A stretch of 64,000 bases of DNA from Flaveria trinervia (GCA_025506515.1 CM046451.1:47379212-47443211), one strand, 5' to 3'; shown: positions 33,722 through 44,880, numbered from the stretch's first letter. Notes: generated by a model not told the origin, from the sequence alone. Numbers and translations: made by a program.

Positions 33722-34430
33722 AGAAAACTACTGAAGGTTTTGGTGTGGTCATCAGCTGTTTGAAACTACTGATGACATGGTATTAACCTTCAGAGGTTTA
33801 AAAAGACTGACAGTGGTGGTGTTGTCATCAGGTGTTATAAAACAACTGAAGACTTGGTTTTGACCATCAGACATTGAAACAGCTGAAGTCTTGGTGTTAA
33901 CCATCAGTATTTATGAAACTACTGAAGGTCATGGTTTTGACTTCATATGATGTAAACAACTGAGGACTTGGTGTTTGTCATCAGTAGTTGTGAAACTACT
34001 GAAGACAATGGTTTTGCCATCAGTTGTTGTAAACAACTGAAGACTTGGTATTAGTTATCAGTAGTTGTGAAACTACTGAAGACTGTGGTCTTGCTTTAGT
34101 TGTTTAGAAACAGTAGTTGTAGAAACAACTGAAGAGAAATTACTCATCAGTTGTTTTCATCAATTCTTAGCTTTTCAACTGTTCATACTGTCCTCAACAC
34201 TTATTCATCAGACTTTTCATCTGCATTTCAAGTGTGTCATAGGACGTCAGTACTTATCTGTTTTTACTGATTTCAGTAGTTGTAACTACATCAGTACTTC
34301 AGTGCTTGTGAGGAATTTAGCTTCAGTAGTTATAAAAACTACTGAGGGTAAAAGAACTCATCAATACTTATATGTGACATGGTTACCAATGATCATCAGT
34401 ATTACTGAGATCATCAGTAGTTGTCAGTTA
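33722..34430 (-). repeat. 38-bp tandem dyad array in the C spacer
   Basis: On the plus strand, units start at 33751, 33789, 33827, 33865, 33902, 33941, 33979, 34018 and 34057, a steady 37-39 bp. A typical unit is CATCAGTAGTTGTGAAACTA followed by CTGAAGAC plus filler. It is an inverted repeat of CAGTAGTT and AACTACTG around 3-5 bp. Looser copies run to 34430. The same words fill the C LTRs. Confidence 0.9.
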
Positions 34431-34432
34431 TT

Positions 34433-34980
34433 CTAGCTGCAGCATACCAAGCCTAACGCCAGGTTGTGGAAAGTTGAACTATCCAAAGGCTTAGTAAAAA
34501 TGTCTGCAAGCTCATCAGCACTAGGCACAAACATAGGATTAATTAGACCCTTTTCAAAACAATCTCTTCTAAAATGATGTCTAATTTCTATATGTTTGGT
34601 CCTAGAGTGCTGGACTGGATTTTTGACAATGCAAAGAGTTGAAGCACTATCCATTAATAACGGAGTCTTAGTCTCTGTAATGCCATAATCCAAAAGTTGA
34701 TTCTGAAGCCAGAGTACTTGGGATGTACAATTTGCAGCAGCAATGTACTCGGCTTCAGCAGTGGATGTAGCAACAGATGTTTGTTTCTTACTCTGCCAAG
34801 AAATCAAACAGTTGCCTAGGAATTGACATCCACCAGAAGTTGATTTCCTGGTCAACTTACACCCTGCATAGTCACTATCAGAGAAAGCAACTAATTTTCA
34901 AGAGTGCCCAGTGGAATACCATAAACCTAGAGATTGTGTACCTTGCAAATATCTAAAGATCCTCTTGACTGCAATCAGAT
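34433..34980 (-). pseudogene. Element C RNase H
   Basis: The open frame 34855-34433 holds TRKSTSGGCQFLGNCLISWQ, then VATSTAEAEYIAAANC, LLMDSASTLCIVKNP, RTKHIEIRHHFRRDCFEKGL and ELADIFTKPL, the SIRE-type RNase H with its normal end. Upstream pieces (FSDSDYAGCKL) continue across a frame break near 34895. It is the best-kept pol domain of C. Confidence 0.93.
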
Positions 34981-36260
34981 GAGACAATTTAGGTGCAGCC
35001 TAAAATCTAGCACAAACACATGTAGCAAACATAATATCTGGTCTAGAAGCTGTTAAATACATCAAGGACCCAATCATACATTTGTAAAGCGTTTCATCAC
35101 AGCTTTACCTTTCTGATCAACATCCAATGTGTGTGTGTTGCACATGGGAGTAGAACAGGGCTTACAGTTTTGTAAATCAAATTATTAAAAGATCTTTTGT
35201 ATAGTTAGACTGATGAATGAAATTCCATCAGCTTTTTGTTTGATTTGCAAGCCTAGAGAACTGTAATTCTCCCATTGCACTCATTTCAAACTTCCTTTGC
35301 ATTAATTTTGTAAAATCATCACACAACTGGGGATCAGAGGATGCCAATATAATATCATCAACATAAATTTGAACAAGTACTTATGCTGATCCACCTTCTT
35401 AATAATAAAGTTTTATCTATGGAGCCTCTAGTGAAATTATTTTGCAGAAGAAAGTTGAATAGTCTCATACCAGGCTCTAGGAGCTTGTTTCAACCCATAA
35501 AGGCCTTATCAAGCTGTATACCCATTCTAGGTGTTTATATCCTCAAAACCTGGTGGTTGACACACATAACTCTGCTTTTATTTGTTACCATATAGAAATG
35601 CACTTTTAACATCCATTTGAAAAACTTTAAGATTGTGGAGTGCAGCATAGGCTAAGAACAATCTAATTGCCTCCACTTGGCTACAGGGGCAAAGGTTTCA
35701 TCATAATCAATACCTTCTTCTTGTGCAAACCCCTGAAGAACCAGTCTGGGCCTGGTTCTTAAAAAAAGCCCATTTTCATCTTTTTATTCTAAACACCCAT
35801 TTAGTGCCTATTGCCACTTACCTGGGGGAAGAGGAACAAGCTCCCCACTTGCTGCTTTTTGAACTGAAGAAGCTCAAGCTGCATTGCTTCACCCAACCAT
35901 TGGTCTCTAAGTGCAACATGATAATTCTTTGCTCTAGCTGACTGATGAAGAGACATAGAAGCAGAAACTGACAAGTGACTTCTGGTTGAAACTCCACAGT
36001 GATATCACCAATGATTTGAGACATTGGGTGATTCTTCAGCTCGTGATAACAATGAGATCAGTGCAAGTGTTTGTAGAACCTTCAGCAGCAACATATGTTG
36101 ATGTAGACTCTTGAAACCATGTAGATGGTGGCAACTCAAATGAAGTTGAAGATGCAGAAATCTCATCTGCACTTGTTGTGGATGAAGCTACTGAGGCTAC
36201 AGGAGCATCAGGTTTAGAGGACACAGGCAGTTGGTCACTAAACCTGAAGAGTGAGTACTG
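34981..36260 (-). pseudogene. Element C reverse transcriptase
   Basis: The catalytic Y-V-D-D is intact at 35354-35365 (in IYVDDIILAS). Around it, RT blocks can be read in shifting frames: the D-V-K-S-A-F block (about 35595-35615) and the conserved LNNKV-side region at about 35440-35520. Between 36036 and 36224 lies the S/A/T-rich linker typical between integrase and RT (VASVASSTTSADEISASST). Several frameshifts make it inactive. Confidence 0.8.
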
Positions 36261-37480
36261 CTATCATCATCATCATCAGCACCAGTAGTACCACCAGTGG
36301 GAACTGTTGACAGGAGCAACAGCAGGGTTTGATAAGGACAATATGCAATATGTCCAAATCAAATAGCTCCACAGGGCTTTGTGGATCTGGTCCTTTGGAG
36401 ATTCATTAAACTTAACATGTAGAGTCTCTTCAACCACTTTGTTTTGCAGTTGAAGACTCTGTATGCTTTGCAAGTTGATGAATAACCAACAAAGTACCCT
36501 ACATCCACCTTAGGATCAAATTTTTGGCGTTGATCCCGTGTGTTGAGAATGAAACAGGGATACCCAAAATCTCTGAAGATGAAATTAGAGGGGCCAAATG
36601 ATGAGAACTTCATATGGATCTTCATCACCTCTGATTTACTAGAACTCTATTCTGTACATAGCAAGCTGTATTGACAGCTTCAGCCCAAAAGTCATTTCAG
36701 TCCAGAATCAGCCAACATGGACCTTGCAGCTTCAATAAGGTCCTAGTCTTTTCTCTCCACTACTCCTTTTGTTTAGGAGTCCTTGGAATGCTAAACTGCC
36801 TCTTGATTCCCTTTGAGAGGTAGAACTCATCAGTGTATTGTTTCTGAATTCTGTTCCATTATCACTTCTAATACACTTGACTGAGAGGGATACTGCTTCT
36901 CAACATACAACCAAAGTTGATAATCTTCTGAGCTGCCTCATCCTTAATGCAAGAAGAAAGTCCATACAAATCTAGAGTAATCATCCACAATTACACACAG
37001 TATTTCTTCTTAGCCATACTCATCACTCTCACAGGACCAAAGAGATCCATGTGAAGAAGCTGTAAGCAGCAGTGGACTTAGGTTCTTCTATGGAGGGAAA
37101 TGAAGCTTTGTGTTGTTTTCATTTAAACAAGAGTGCAGTTATCTTCACATTTGTACTCCTTCATAGGCATCCCCTTACTAACTATGGTTTATGAGCTGAT
37201 TTATGTTTTTGAGATTAACATGACCCAGCCTTCTATGCCATAAGTAGATTCTTGAGGGGAAGCCTTGGAAAATAGGCAAGGATGACCTTTGAGATCTATT
37301 TTCTTAAAAGATCTAAGGCATACACTCTTCCTGTCCTGTTGGCCTTCAGGAAAGTGTATTCATCCAACACCTTATCAATCAAACTTAGAACTTTGGATGA
37401 CAGAATCCGACAGTTCTGACTGGTGAAAGAGCAACATGGCCTTTGTCCACATTTGACTGACACTCAAGAGGTTGTACTTG
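36261..37480 (-). pseudogene. Element C integrase
   Basis: The C-terminal end is the clearest: FRDFGYPCFILNTRDQRQKF, then VGYFVGYSSTCKAYRVFNCK at 36628-36430. Upstream, the catalytic core region (about 36660-37150) is readable only in short pieces in three frames. The same C-terminal block is seen in the old remnant at 62972-63157. Confidence 0.75.
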
Positions 37481-37720
37481 AGATTTTCCACATGGTTAAC
37501 ATCATCAAACTTTATTTCCTCATTGGAAACAAAGCCTTTGCCGATGATGTAACCCTTTGCATCATGCCAAATGACAAACCCCTTCCTCCTTCCTTGAGAG
37601 TAGTCATTAAGAATGATCTGTTTCCGTCATATGCATGGATCCTCCACTGTCTACATACTAGATGCCTCTATGGCATGTTGAAGACCCTGCAAAACACAAC
37701 AATTAGTAGATTTTGAGACC
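37481..37720 (-). pseudogene. Element C protease region
   Basis: On the minus strand V-D-S-G-G-S-M-H-M-T is encoded around 37640-37654. The D-S-G catalytic triplet is intact, while the usual C after G reads G. It follows the gag tail KVWVSKSTN. Confidence 0.7.
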
Positions 37721-40446
37721 CAAACCTTTTTGGTTTTGGGCCTGTTCTCATCACAATGGTAAACTAACAGGTTTGTTGGAAACAACACAGATGGCTTGGA
37801 CCTCCTTTTCTGTGGTTTCAACATAGGAACATCTAATTGGTTAACTCTTCCCAGTAGATGTTGAACCATCATAACCAGCTGAGTCTGACTTTGTGATAAA
37901 GCTTTCAGCTCTTCAGACACATTGGCATTGGAGTTTGATAAGTTCCTATGTTGCACCTTCTTCTTTTGAGCAATCTCAGCTGTTACCTGTTTAACCCCTT
38001 CCTTTTTGGATTTCTTTTTGGACTTAAGGGTTATAGGATTTGATGTTGCTGGTACAAATGTGGCTTCAAACTCAGTTTTCATTTTAACCATTTTCTCTTT
38101 AATTTCCTCTTTATGTTTGAGTTTGGATCCTCTTTTGTACCAACAATCATCTGTAAGATGATTGAACAAACCACATATTTCACATGGTTTCTTCTTCATC
38201 TTATGTTGATCATCAACTAAAGAGAATGAAACTACTGAAGACTTGTTCTTCAGCACTTTGGAAGCACTGTTTGCTTTCTTGACTTCCTCTTTAGTAGTCT
38301 TCAAACCCTTTCTACTGACAGTTTTCTTCTCTTCAGTGCTAACAGTAGTTAGAGTTTGAACTTCAGGTGTTAAATCTTGCTCTCCAGTCCTTTCAGGACT
38401 TCCACAAATAACTCCTGAGTTGATCAACTCTTTGATCATGTGAGTGTCAGTATTTGAACCATCAAGATCAGCTGATAGGTTCAACGAGGGAATAATACTA
38501 ACTTCAACTTCTGATGGTGCTCTATAAGAAGTGAATCACATGATGAGGTAGATTGGTTATTGCTTTCTCCATCAGATTTCACTTCTGCTCTTGAAGCAAA
38601 ATCTGTAGGAGGAGAAGTGTGATTAAACCAATGCCAAACTTCATTGGAAGAAGATGATTACTAAGAAGTATTTCAAAACCTTTGCATGATTGTACCCATC
38701 GATCACACTCTACTTGGGTGACTGCAAGGGTTTCTTTGAGGTCTTTGTACTTGGCATTTAAGTTTATAAATCTCATCATTTTTCTCTTTAAGCATAGACT
38801 CAAACTCAGCTTTTCTTTTGGAAATGATCTTTTCTAGCTCTATGTTCTTATTAATTAAAGCTACATTTGCTTCTCTAATAGAGGCAAATGCTGCTATGCA
38901 TGTTTCAGAACATAATTTGGCCTTAGCCTCAGAGGATACCTGTGATACCTGTGATGAAGAGGCATTTGAGGATGATCCATCTGCAGACTCCAGAGCCATA
39001 AGTGCCAGATTCCCAAAAGGACTGTCACCACCATGTTGACCAACACCTGTGAACAGTTGTTCATGACCAGACATGTCATCTGGTAAACTGCTCCAGTCAA
39101 CAACTCCAGGGGTGAAGAAGCTGTGTTGTTGAGGTTGAGGAGGTTGATGATTGAGATGGTTGAGGCTCAGGAAGAGCATGTGTTGTTGAGCAATGGTTCT
39201 TGAACCTGACTGGTTTTGTGGCATGTAATAACAAGGGTAAGGATATGGCATTGGACCCTGAGGAACAAAATATGCAGGAGATTGTGGTTGAGAATGATGA
39301 CCAGAATTGATAGAATGTTGCCCTCTGTGTTGTTGACTATTGCCAGGGAAAGTCACAAAGGGTGCAGAAGAATTAGATACAGATGATCTACATTCTCTAG
39401 CAAAGTGTCCAAGCCTGTGGCATTTGTGACACCTCAACTTACTCTTGTCAAAACCAACTTTGGTTTTACCAGAGAGTCCTGGGAACTTTCTTCCAGTTCT
39501 TTTGTAGAACTTCTGAGATCTGATATTTATCAAGGCCATTTGGCTCAAATATACATCTCTTCTAAGTCATCATCAGCAATCCCCTTGAGATCATCCATGA
39601 TGAAGCATAGATTGCATTATTACACCCAGTAAACTGACTATCAACACTCACAAATGCAGAATCAGAAGTGTTTGAAGAGAAATCAATATGCTCATCATAC
39701 TGGCATTCAGATGAAGCATATTCTGCCTCTGACCAACCAAGGCAGTGTTGCCTGGTACAAAGTCTTCAGTGAGCTTACCAGATGAAGCCAGTTTCCTTTT
39801 TTGCTCTATCTCTCTTTCGAATGTAAGCATTTCCCATGAAGTTGGGTGAGAGATAGATATCCAGATTTGCACTGGAGCGTAGGACAACTTAATATGTGTC
39901 CCATCTCTCAGGCAGTGATCTGAGGAATCTGTGGTTCATTTGGCTTTTGGTATATTCATTTTTAACCATTTTCAACTCAGAGATAAACATGAAATCGCTC
40001 AAACTGCTGAGTCAGAGTCTCACCCTTTCTATGAGCAAAAGTCTCATACTGTTGGGCGAGGATTTCGCTGTTGTTTGCTAAGACCTCACAGTGCCACCAA
40101 ATTGTTCTTTCAGCGCATTCCAAGGTCATGAGCAGTTTCATGATGCATAAGCCCGGAATGGATTCATTAGGCAGTGCCATGGCCAGAATTCCATGGGCTT
40201 TAGCATCAATCTCAAACAACTTCTTGTCCTCATCAAGTATTGTTCCTTCTTCTTCGAATCAACTGATTTGTTTCCGATGATTCACCATTGGCTTATGTGG
40301 TCCATGTACCACGGATGTCCAACACCTGAACTATTGACAGACAGGTGATGGAGCATTCTTCGTTGCCAAATGTTATACTCATTCCTAACCAGCATCGGAG
40401 GCTTGGTTGAGGACCAGTATTGTGTGGATCATTAGAAGGTGGTCAT
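37721..40446 (-). pseudogene. Element C gag with two CCHC knuckles
   Basis: Structural protein of the particle. The start is near 40446 (MTT...), with an early break. The capsid part reads FEIDAKAHGILAMALPNESI (40219 onward), then EREIEQKRKLASSGKLTEDF (39648-39887). The frame 39548-38703 holds knuckle 1, CHKCHRLGHFAREC (39390-39431), a Q/P/S/H-rich stretch and a coiled coil (IREANVALINKNIELEKIIS). The frame 38484-37651 holds knuckle 2, CEICGLFNHLTDDC (38143-38184), and a K-rich tail. The long gag with two knuckles around a coiled coil matches the plan of element A. Confidence 0.88.
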
Positions 40447-40636
40447 TTTCGAAAATTCAGACAAATTCAAGATAAGCAAAATAAATTTAGCTCAAAACCA
40501 CTAAGAACCTCAATTAAAATACCAAAAGCGACAGAACTTCAATCTCTATAACAGATTCGTGTGAATTTGCTAGTTCGATCAAACTTAGAGAAATGAGCAG
40601 TTTCAATGATCAATTGTTAGATCGATCAATGATTAA

Positions 40637-40651
40637 CCAGCTCTGATACCA
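40637..40651 (-). other. Primer-binding site of element C
   Basis: On the minus strand TGGTATCAGAGCTGG, the plant Copia site for initiator tRNA-Met, two bases from the LTR end. Intact. Confidence 0.95.
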
Positions 40652-40653
40652 TT

Positions 40654-41677
40654 TGATAGGATCTCAGCATCTAGTTTGATCGATTCGAATGATTTCAGCA
40701 GCGGAATAGAGTACCAACTAGCACAATTCGAGCAAGAATACCGAAGATATAGCAATGAACAGAATTAGTTATAGAGAGAGAAAGTTTCCGCAAAAGGAAT
40801 ATTTCATTCAATCACACGCTTTGGCATGGCATTGGAAAAATTACAATTTAGGTCATTCTTCCTTATATAAGGAAAGATGACGTAGGCTAATGTCACTTGA
40901 TAGTGACATCTAACCGTTATTTAACAACTACTGAAACACTAAAACTACTGAAGAGGTCAAACCGCTGGCATCTTCTTACAAGAAGCTAAGTGTTACTTAT
41001 TACAAAACTACTGATAAGAAACTACTGAAACTACAACGACTGAAGAACAAGCTCTCCAGTCGTTTTACAAAACTACTGAAAGTAAAAATATAAAACTACT
41101 GATAAACACAACTACTCAAGAAGTACTCTTCAGCTGTTGTGACAAACTACTGAAACTTCAGCACTTGGTCTTCAGACTTGAACTTCAGATGTTTCATCAG
41201 CTGATGACTTCAGTAGATGTCATCAGCCGATGTCTTCAGTCTTTGTCTTCAGACTTTGTACATCAGTTGTTGATCTTCAGCACTTGTGGACTTTTCAGCT
41301 GTTGAACTTTAGTACTTTGGTCTTCAGCTTCAGCACTTGTATTCTTCAGCTGTTGAACTTCAGTACTTTGGTCTTCAGCTTTAGCACTTGTATTCTTCAG
41401 CTGTTGACCTTCAGTACTTTAGTCTTCAGCTTCAGCACTTGTGTTCTTCAGCTGTTGGACTTCAGTACTTTGGTCTTCAGCTTCAGCACTTGTGTTCTTC
41501 AGCTGTTGGACTTCAGCACTTTAGTCTTCAGCTGTTGAAGTCTTCAGTACTTGATCTTCAGCTGTTGAGGTCTTCAGCACTTGTCGAACTGCTGATGAAG
41601 CCTTCAGCAATTGTTGTGATATCATGTGGGACTCAGAGGTTTTCTGATCTTGGCTCATTGGTTCTTTTGGTCCAACA
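40654..41677 (-). repeat. 5' LTR of element C
   Basis: On the minus strand it starts TGTTGGACCAAAAG and ends GAGATCCTATCA; 1024 bp. It holds the array of CTTCAG/CTGAAG words (about 40920-41620, partly a 51-bp tandem unit at about 41290-41520) and a TATA box CCTTATATAAGG at 40861-40872. The plus-strand frame with a 17-residue repeat (41230-41538) is a translation of the 51-bp unit and not a gene. Confidence 0.95.
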
Positions 41678-42221
41678 GATGGTGTCCAGAAAAATCATTG
41701 CGTGGGCTTATTTTGAAGACTTAAATGTCTATGCTGTGAAGAGAGAAAAGGGGATTGAGTACTTCAGACATCCTCATGATCCGAAGACTCTTCCTGGTTT
41801 TGAGCTCAATCGACTGGCGTGCTTAGATCTGTTGTATGCTAATCCAAGGAAGACGTCAAGTTGGTTTGAGGCTATGTTGAAGAAAGAATACCACACTAGG
41901 TGGGTAAACTTCAGACCTCAACAACCAAAGAGGTACATCCGTAGGTCTGAAGTGGACCCGATATCTGGGAAGCCAAAAGTAGTGCTGAAGTGGAGTCCTC
42001 CACGTAAAATGTCTAAGATTCCCTTACGGGAAATGCCTCAGGACTTCACTCCACACTTCAAATGGTGGTATTGTGATCGGAGGACAAGAGAAGTGGTCAT
42101 AGTTCGGAATAAACATGGAAAGATAGAGACTATTCGGGTATTTGACCCTATGTGGCTAACCAACTTGCCAGCTAAAGATATTTACACATTATACAAGTGG
42201 CCACTATTCTATGACACGTAG
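41678..42221 (+). pseudogene. Accessory gene of element A, C-terminal part
   Basis: Continuation of 26409-29085 after the C insertion. It reads VSRKIIAWAYFEDLNVYAVK, then RLACLDLLYANPRKTSSWFE, WSPPRKMSKIPLREMPQDF and FDPMWLTNLPAKDIYTLYKW, ending in a stop at 42219-42221. The first block lines up with KIDQKIIAWMYDSTWNMFMV of B, which identifies the conserved C-terminal domain. This part is open throughout. A frame that appears to begin at 41388 is only the LTR of C read into this gene. Confidence 0.85.
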
Positions 42222-42372
42222 GACATTGTACAAGCTCTTCAATTCCAACACGTCATACGACTTTGCTTTTCATTCGAGATACATGCAGGAGTCACAAAAG
42301 AATAGAAGTACAAGAAATTCCAAGAACATATGAAGAGTGTTATTTAATAGAGGAAACTAGGTCCAATGGGGA
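42222..42372 (+). other. Trailer of element A and weak polypurine tract
   Basis: About 150 bp, no gene. AATGGGGAATT at about 42366-42376 is the only polypurine-like run near the supposed LTR start. Confidence 0.35.
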
Positions 42373-42599
42373 ATTTGTAAATACATGTGTACCTAGTTTA
42401 TGAGCTTAATGTAAATGTATTTCATGCCTTACACATATGTAATGAATGGGTTAAATGAAATATAATATGTGGTTTATGTTTATAATGTTTAATATTTCAT
42501 AGTATTATTGTGTGTTAAAGTATAATGAACTTACTATATAGGTTTGAGGTTGTTGTGCATTGTTCTTAGTCAATAATGATTGAGAAATGTGTTCAACCT

Positions 42600-42835
42600 A
42601 GTCGTATGAGTCTTCATGCGAATGGACCATGCTTATGGACCATACACATGAATACATCATGCTTATGAACCAATCGTACGACTAAACCAAATGACTGGGT
42701 TAGTCACATGATTGAGACATAAGATTGACTCAGTCGCACGACTGAACCTTCAGTCGTGCGTATGGATCAATCGCATGATTCAGTCGCACGACTGAACAAT
42801 GCTAATGGTTCAGTCGTACGATTAGAAACCCATAA
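42600..42835 (+). repeat. Dyad array in the A 3' LTR
   Basis: Units such as ATGCTTATGAACCAATCGTA then CGACTAAACC (about 42659) repeat at about 30 bp. They are related to the spacer unit CATAAGTATGGGCCAATCAC then ATGATTGGAT. Full dyads include CTCAGTCGCACGACTGA (42730) and TTCAGTCGCACGACTGA (42780). Confidence 0.85.
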
Positions 42836-42847
42836 CCTATAAATACC
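42836..42847 (+). promoter_or_regulatory. TATA box of the A LTR
   Basis: CCTATAAATACC, 15-20 bp after the last dyad. Confidence 0.65.
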
Positions 42848-43124
42848 ACTTAATTCATGAAAAAACGTAACACTTGAAAAAACAATTAATAGCATACTTC
42901 ATAATACACGAACCCTAGACATCTAAAACGTCCAAGGAAGCCTGTCCAACTTCATTGATCATTCATGATCGATCTTTATGCGTTCATAACATTTAGTTTC
43001 AATCTTATACCGATCGGGTAATTGTTTTCACTGATTGGATCGCCAATCAAATAGGATTCTGCACTATTTGATTCGGTATAAATGCAAAATCTGTTGGTAT
43101 TCCGTACGTACATGGTCCTAACAC

Positions 43125-44880
43125 ATTAAATTTTGTATATATATATTTAGGTGCCTTGTGACAGTTTACATTGGAATGACGCCTATTATTAGTCTTATTT
43201 ATCGCTATTCTTATACTTATTTGTCATGTGAGTTCTCCATGCTCCATTTTTACTTTATTTCACACCTTTTGGGGTGAAACCTGTTAACCTTATCAACTTA
43301 CACTTGTAAACTTCTTATACTTGTAACGCACATGCAATTCAACTTTACTTTTGTCATGGTTATTGTATTATTATGAGTGTTATATGAGATACATTATATG
43401 TTGACAATCATTAACTATTGCTAGCCTAGCGACGTCATAGATCTATGGCCTGACAAGCCTATTTGGTGCTAAAGCCGATGTATTGCCGACTCCTGATTAC
43501 GTATGCCTTGTTTATCATGGGAACCAAGTACACTTAGCCAATTGTATAAACTTGTAATATGTCGAGGTTTGATTGTAGCTATATGTGTTTTATAAACTTG
43601 TATAACTAATAACCGTTGACCATGAAGTACTACTTGTAATCTCTTGATATATTATGTATATTAAACCCTTGGAAACTCAACAACTTTATAGTTAACCTTT
43701 AAATTTTAACATGTTTCAGGAAATGCCCAAGTTTGAAGTCATCTCTTGAAGTTTGCATAAAACTAGAATTTAGACCTAGATTAATGCTTGGATTAGTTTG
43801 TTATGTTTTGACTTGTTTCATGTTAGAACTTATGGTTGTATTTACTTTTGAAACTTATAATAATAATATTTTCATTTAAAGATAGCGTTATGTCCTTGTG
43901 AACGATCTTAATCCTCAAATCTCGACGATTCCGCCGTCAAGGTTGGGGTGTGACACGAGTCACGCCGTCTCGTGAGCCACTCATGACCGACTCCCAAAAA
44001 ACTTTAGTTAAGCTTAGCTTAGATAAGCTGGAACTCATTTTACAACTCATTTAATAAATGGTTTTTAGCCCGAGCTTCATATGTCAAGATCAAGCCGGCT
44101 CACAAGGCGAAACTAACGTTGTATGTATATGACATTTATTTTTATCCTTTATGCATATACTTATATTAATTATTATTACTATATATAAATTTATGTTTAA
44201 AACACTTATGTAATATATATCATTATTTAAAAAAATACATAAACCATTTAGTTTCATACCTAGATTTTTTCTATATAAGAACAAGTATTCTACAAATATA
44301 CGTTAAAAAGTGCTAATGAAAGAGTATTAATATTTTTGTATGAGAAAATGTTATTGAAAAAGAAAACCTTTATAAAAACAATTATAAAACATTTTTTTAA
44401 AATCATGTGAGATGCTAAATTAGTTTTTATTATATTGAAACTTTATCCTTTTAGTTTTACTTAAATAAAATTAGTAAAAATATAAATACTTTTATTCAAT
44501 CATATTATGAATAAGAACATTTAACTATTGAATAAAAAAAGCGTTTTGGTAAATATTTTTTTAAAACACTCATTTTGTTAAATAAACTTGCTATCAATTC
44601 TAATTTGAAAAAAACTCATTACAAAGGACATTATGATGATTTCAAAATAAAACCCTAAAGAAGATGCACGTTATAGTTGATTGTTTTTCTCAACAAAAAA
44701 CAAGTTGACTCTATCCCAACAAACAAATAATATAATGAGTTTTTACGGGTTGTATTACATTAAAATAGTGAATTGAAACATGTTAGATTCTTGCTTATTC
44801 AAACAAGTAACTAAAGTTTCCTAATTAACTCGTCCTATGCAAAGGAGAAGAAACCTCATACGCATCTTCTATCCCAAAGT
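43125..44880. other. Old Gypsy LTR end and AT-rich DNA
   Basis: The segment 43157-43955 starts TGTGACAG and ends GGTTGGGGTGTGACA, the usual 3' end of plant Gypsy LTRs. It may be a solo or truncated LTR of about 800 bp, but I find no target duplication (TGCCT against CGAGT). The remainder to 44880 is AT-rich with no gene. Short open frames here look random. Confidence 0.4.

Larger units (their letters stand above)
29086..41677 (-). mobile_element. Complete SIRE/Maximus-like Copia element C, nested in A in reverse
   Basis: LTRs at 29086-30054 and 40654-41677 have TG...CA ends. On the minus strand the order is 5' LTR, primer-binding site, gag, protease, integrase, RT, RNase H, spacer array, TATA, accessory gene, polypurine tract, 3' LTR. 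Flanks are GAAGG (29081-29085) and GATGG (41678-41682), a 5-bp duplication with one difference. Taking C out rejoins A's accessory gene. Confidence 0.95.
9135..43124 (+). mobile_element. SIRE/Maximus-like Copia element A, interrupted by E and C
   Basis: Removing E (10743-18824) and C (29086-41677) joins the parts of one element in order: leader array, gag, protease-integrase-RT-RNase H, spacer with array and TATA box, accessory gene, 3' LTR. Reading continues logically across both joints. The 5' LTR and primer-binding site are not visible. They may lie left of the window, with B inserted in A's leader, or A may be 5'-truncated at 9134. The gag-pol carries many stops and frameshifts. Confidence 0.7.
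42373..43124 (+). repeat. Probable 3' LTR of element A
   Basis: Limits are estimated from TGTAAATACATG after the weak polypurine run to CCTAACACA. No second copy is available in the window. Inside are the dyad array (42600-42835) and a TATA box, the order expected of U3. Confidence 0.45.

Noticed and set aside
33722..34430. CRISPR array (regular palindromic repeats)
   Set aside because: Plant nuclear retroelement context, no unique spacers of fixed length, no cas genes, and the same words occur in LTRs.
40637..40651. tRNA gene fragment
   Set aside because: Only the initiator-tRNA primer-binding complement is present, at the correct place beside an LTR.
41230..41538. 102-codon plus-strand frame with a 17-residue repeat
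   Set aside because: It is the 51-bp tandem unit of C's LTR read on the antisense strand of the element; no start context and no motif.
43157..43955. Complete solo Gypsy LTR
   Set aside because: The 3' end is convincing, but the start is a guess and flanks TGCCT/CGAGT do not match; kept only as a low-confidence note.
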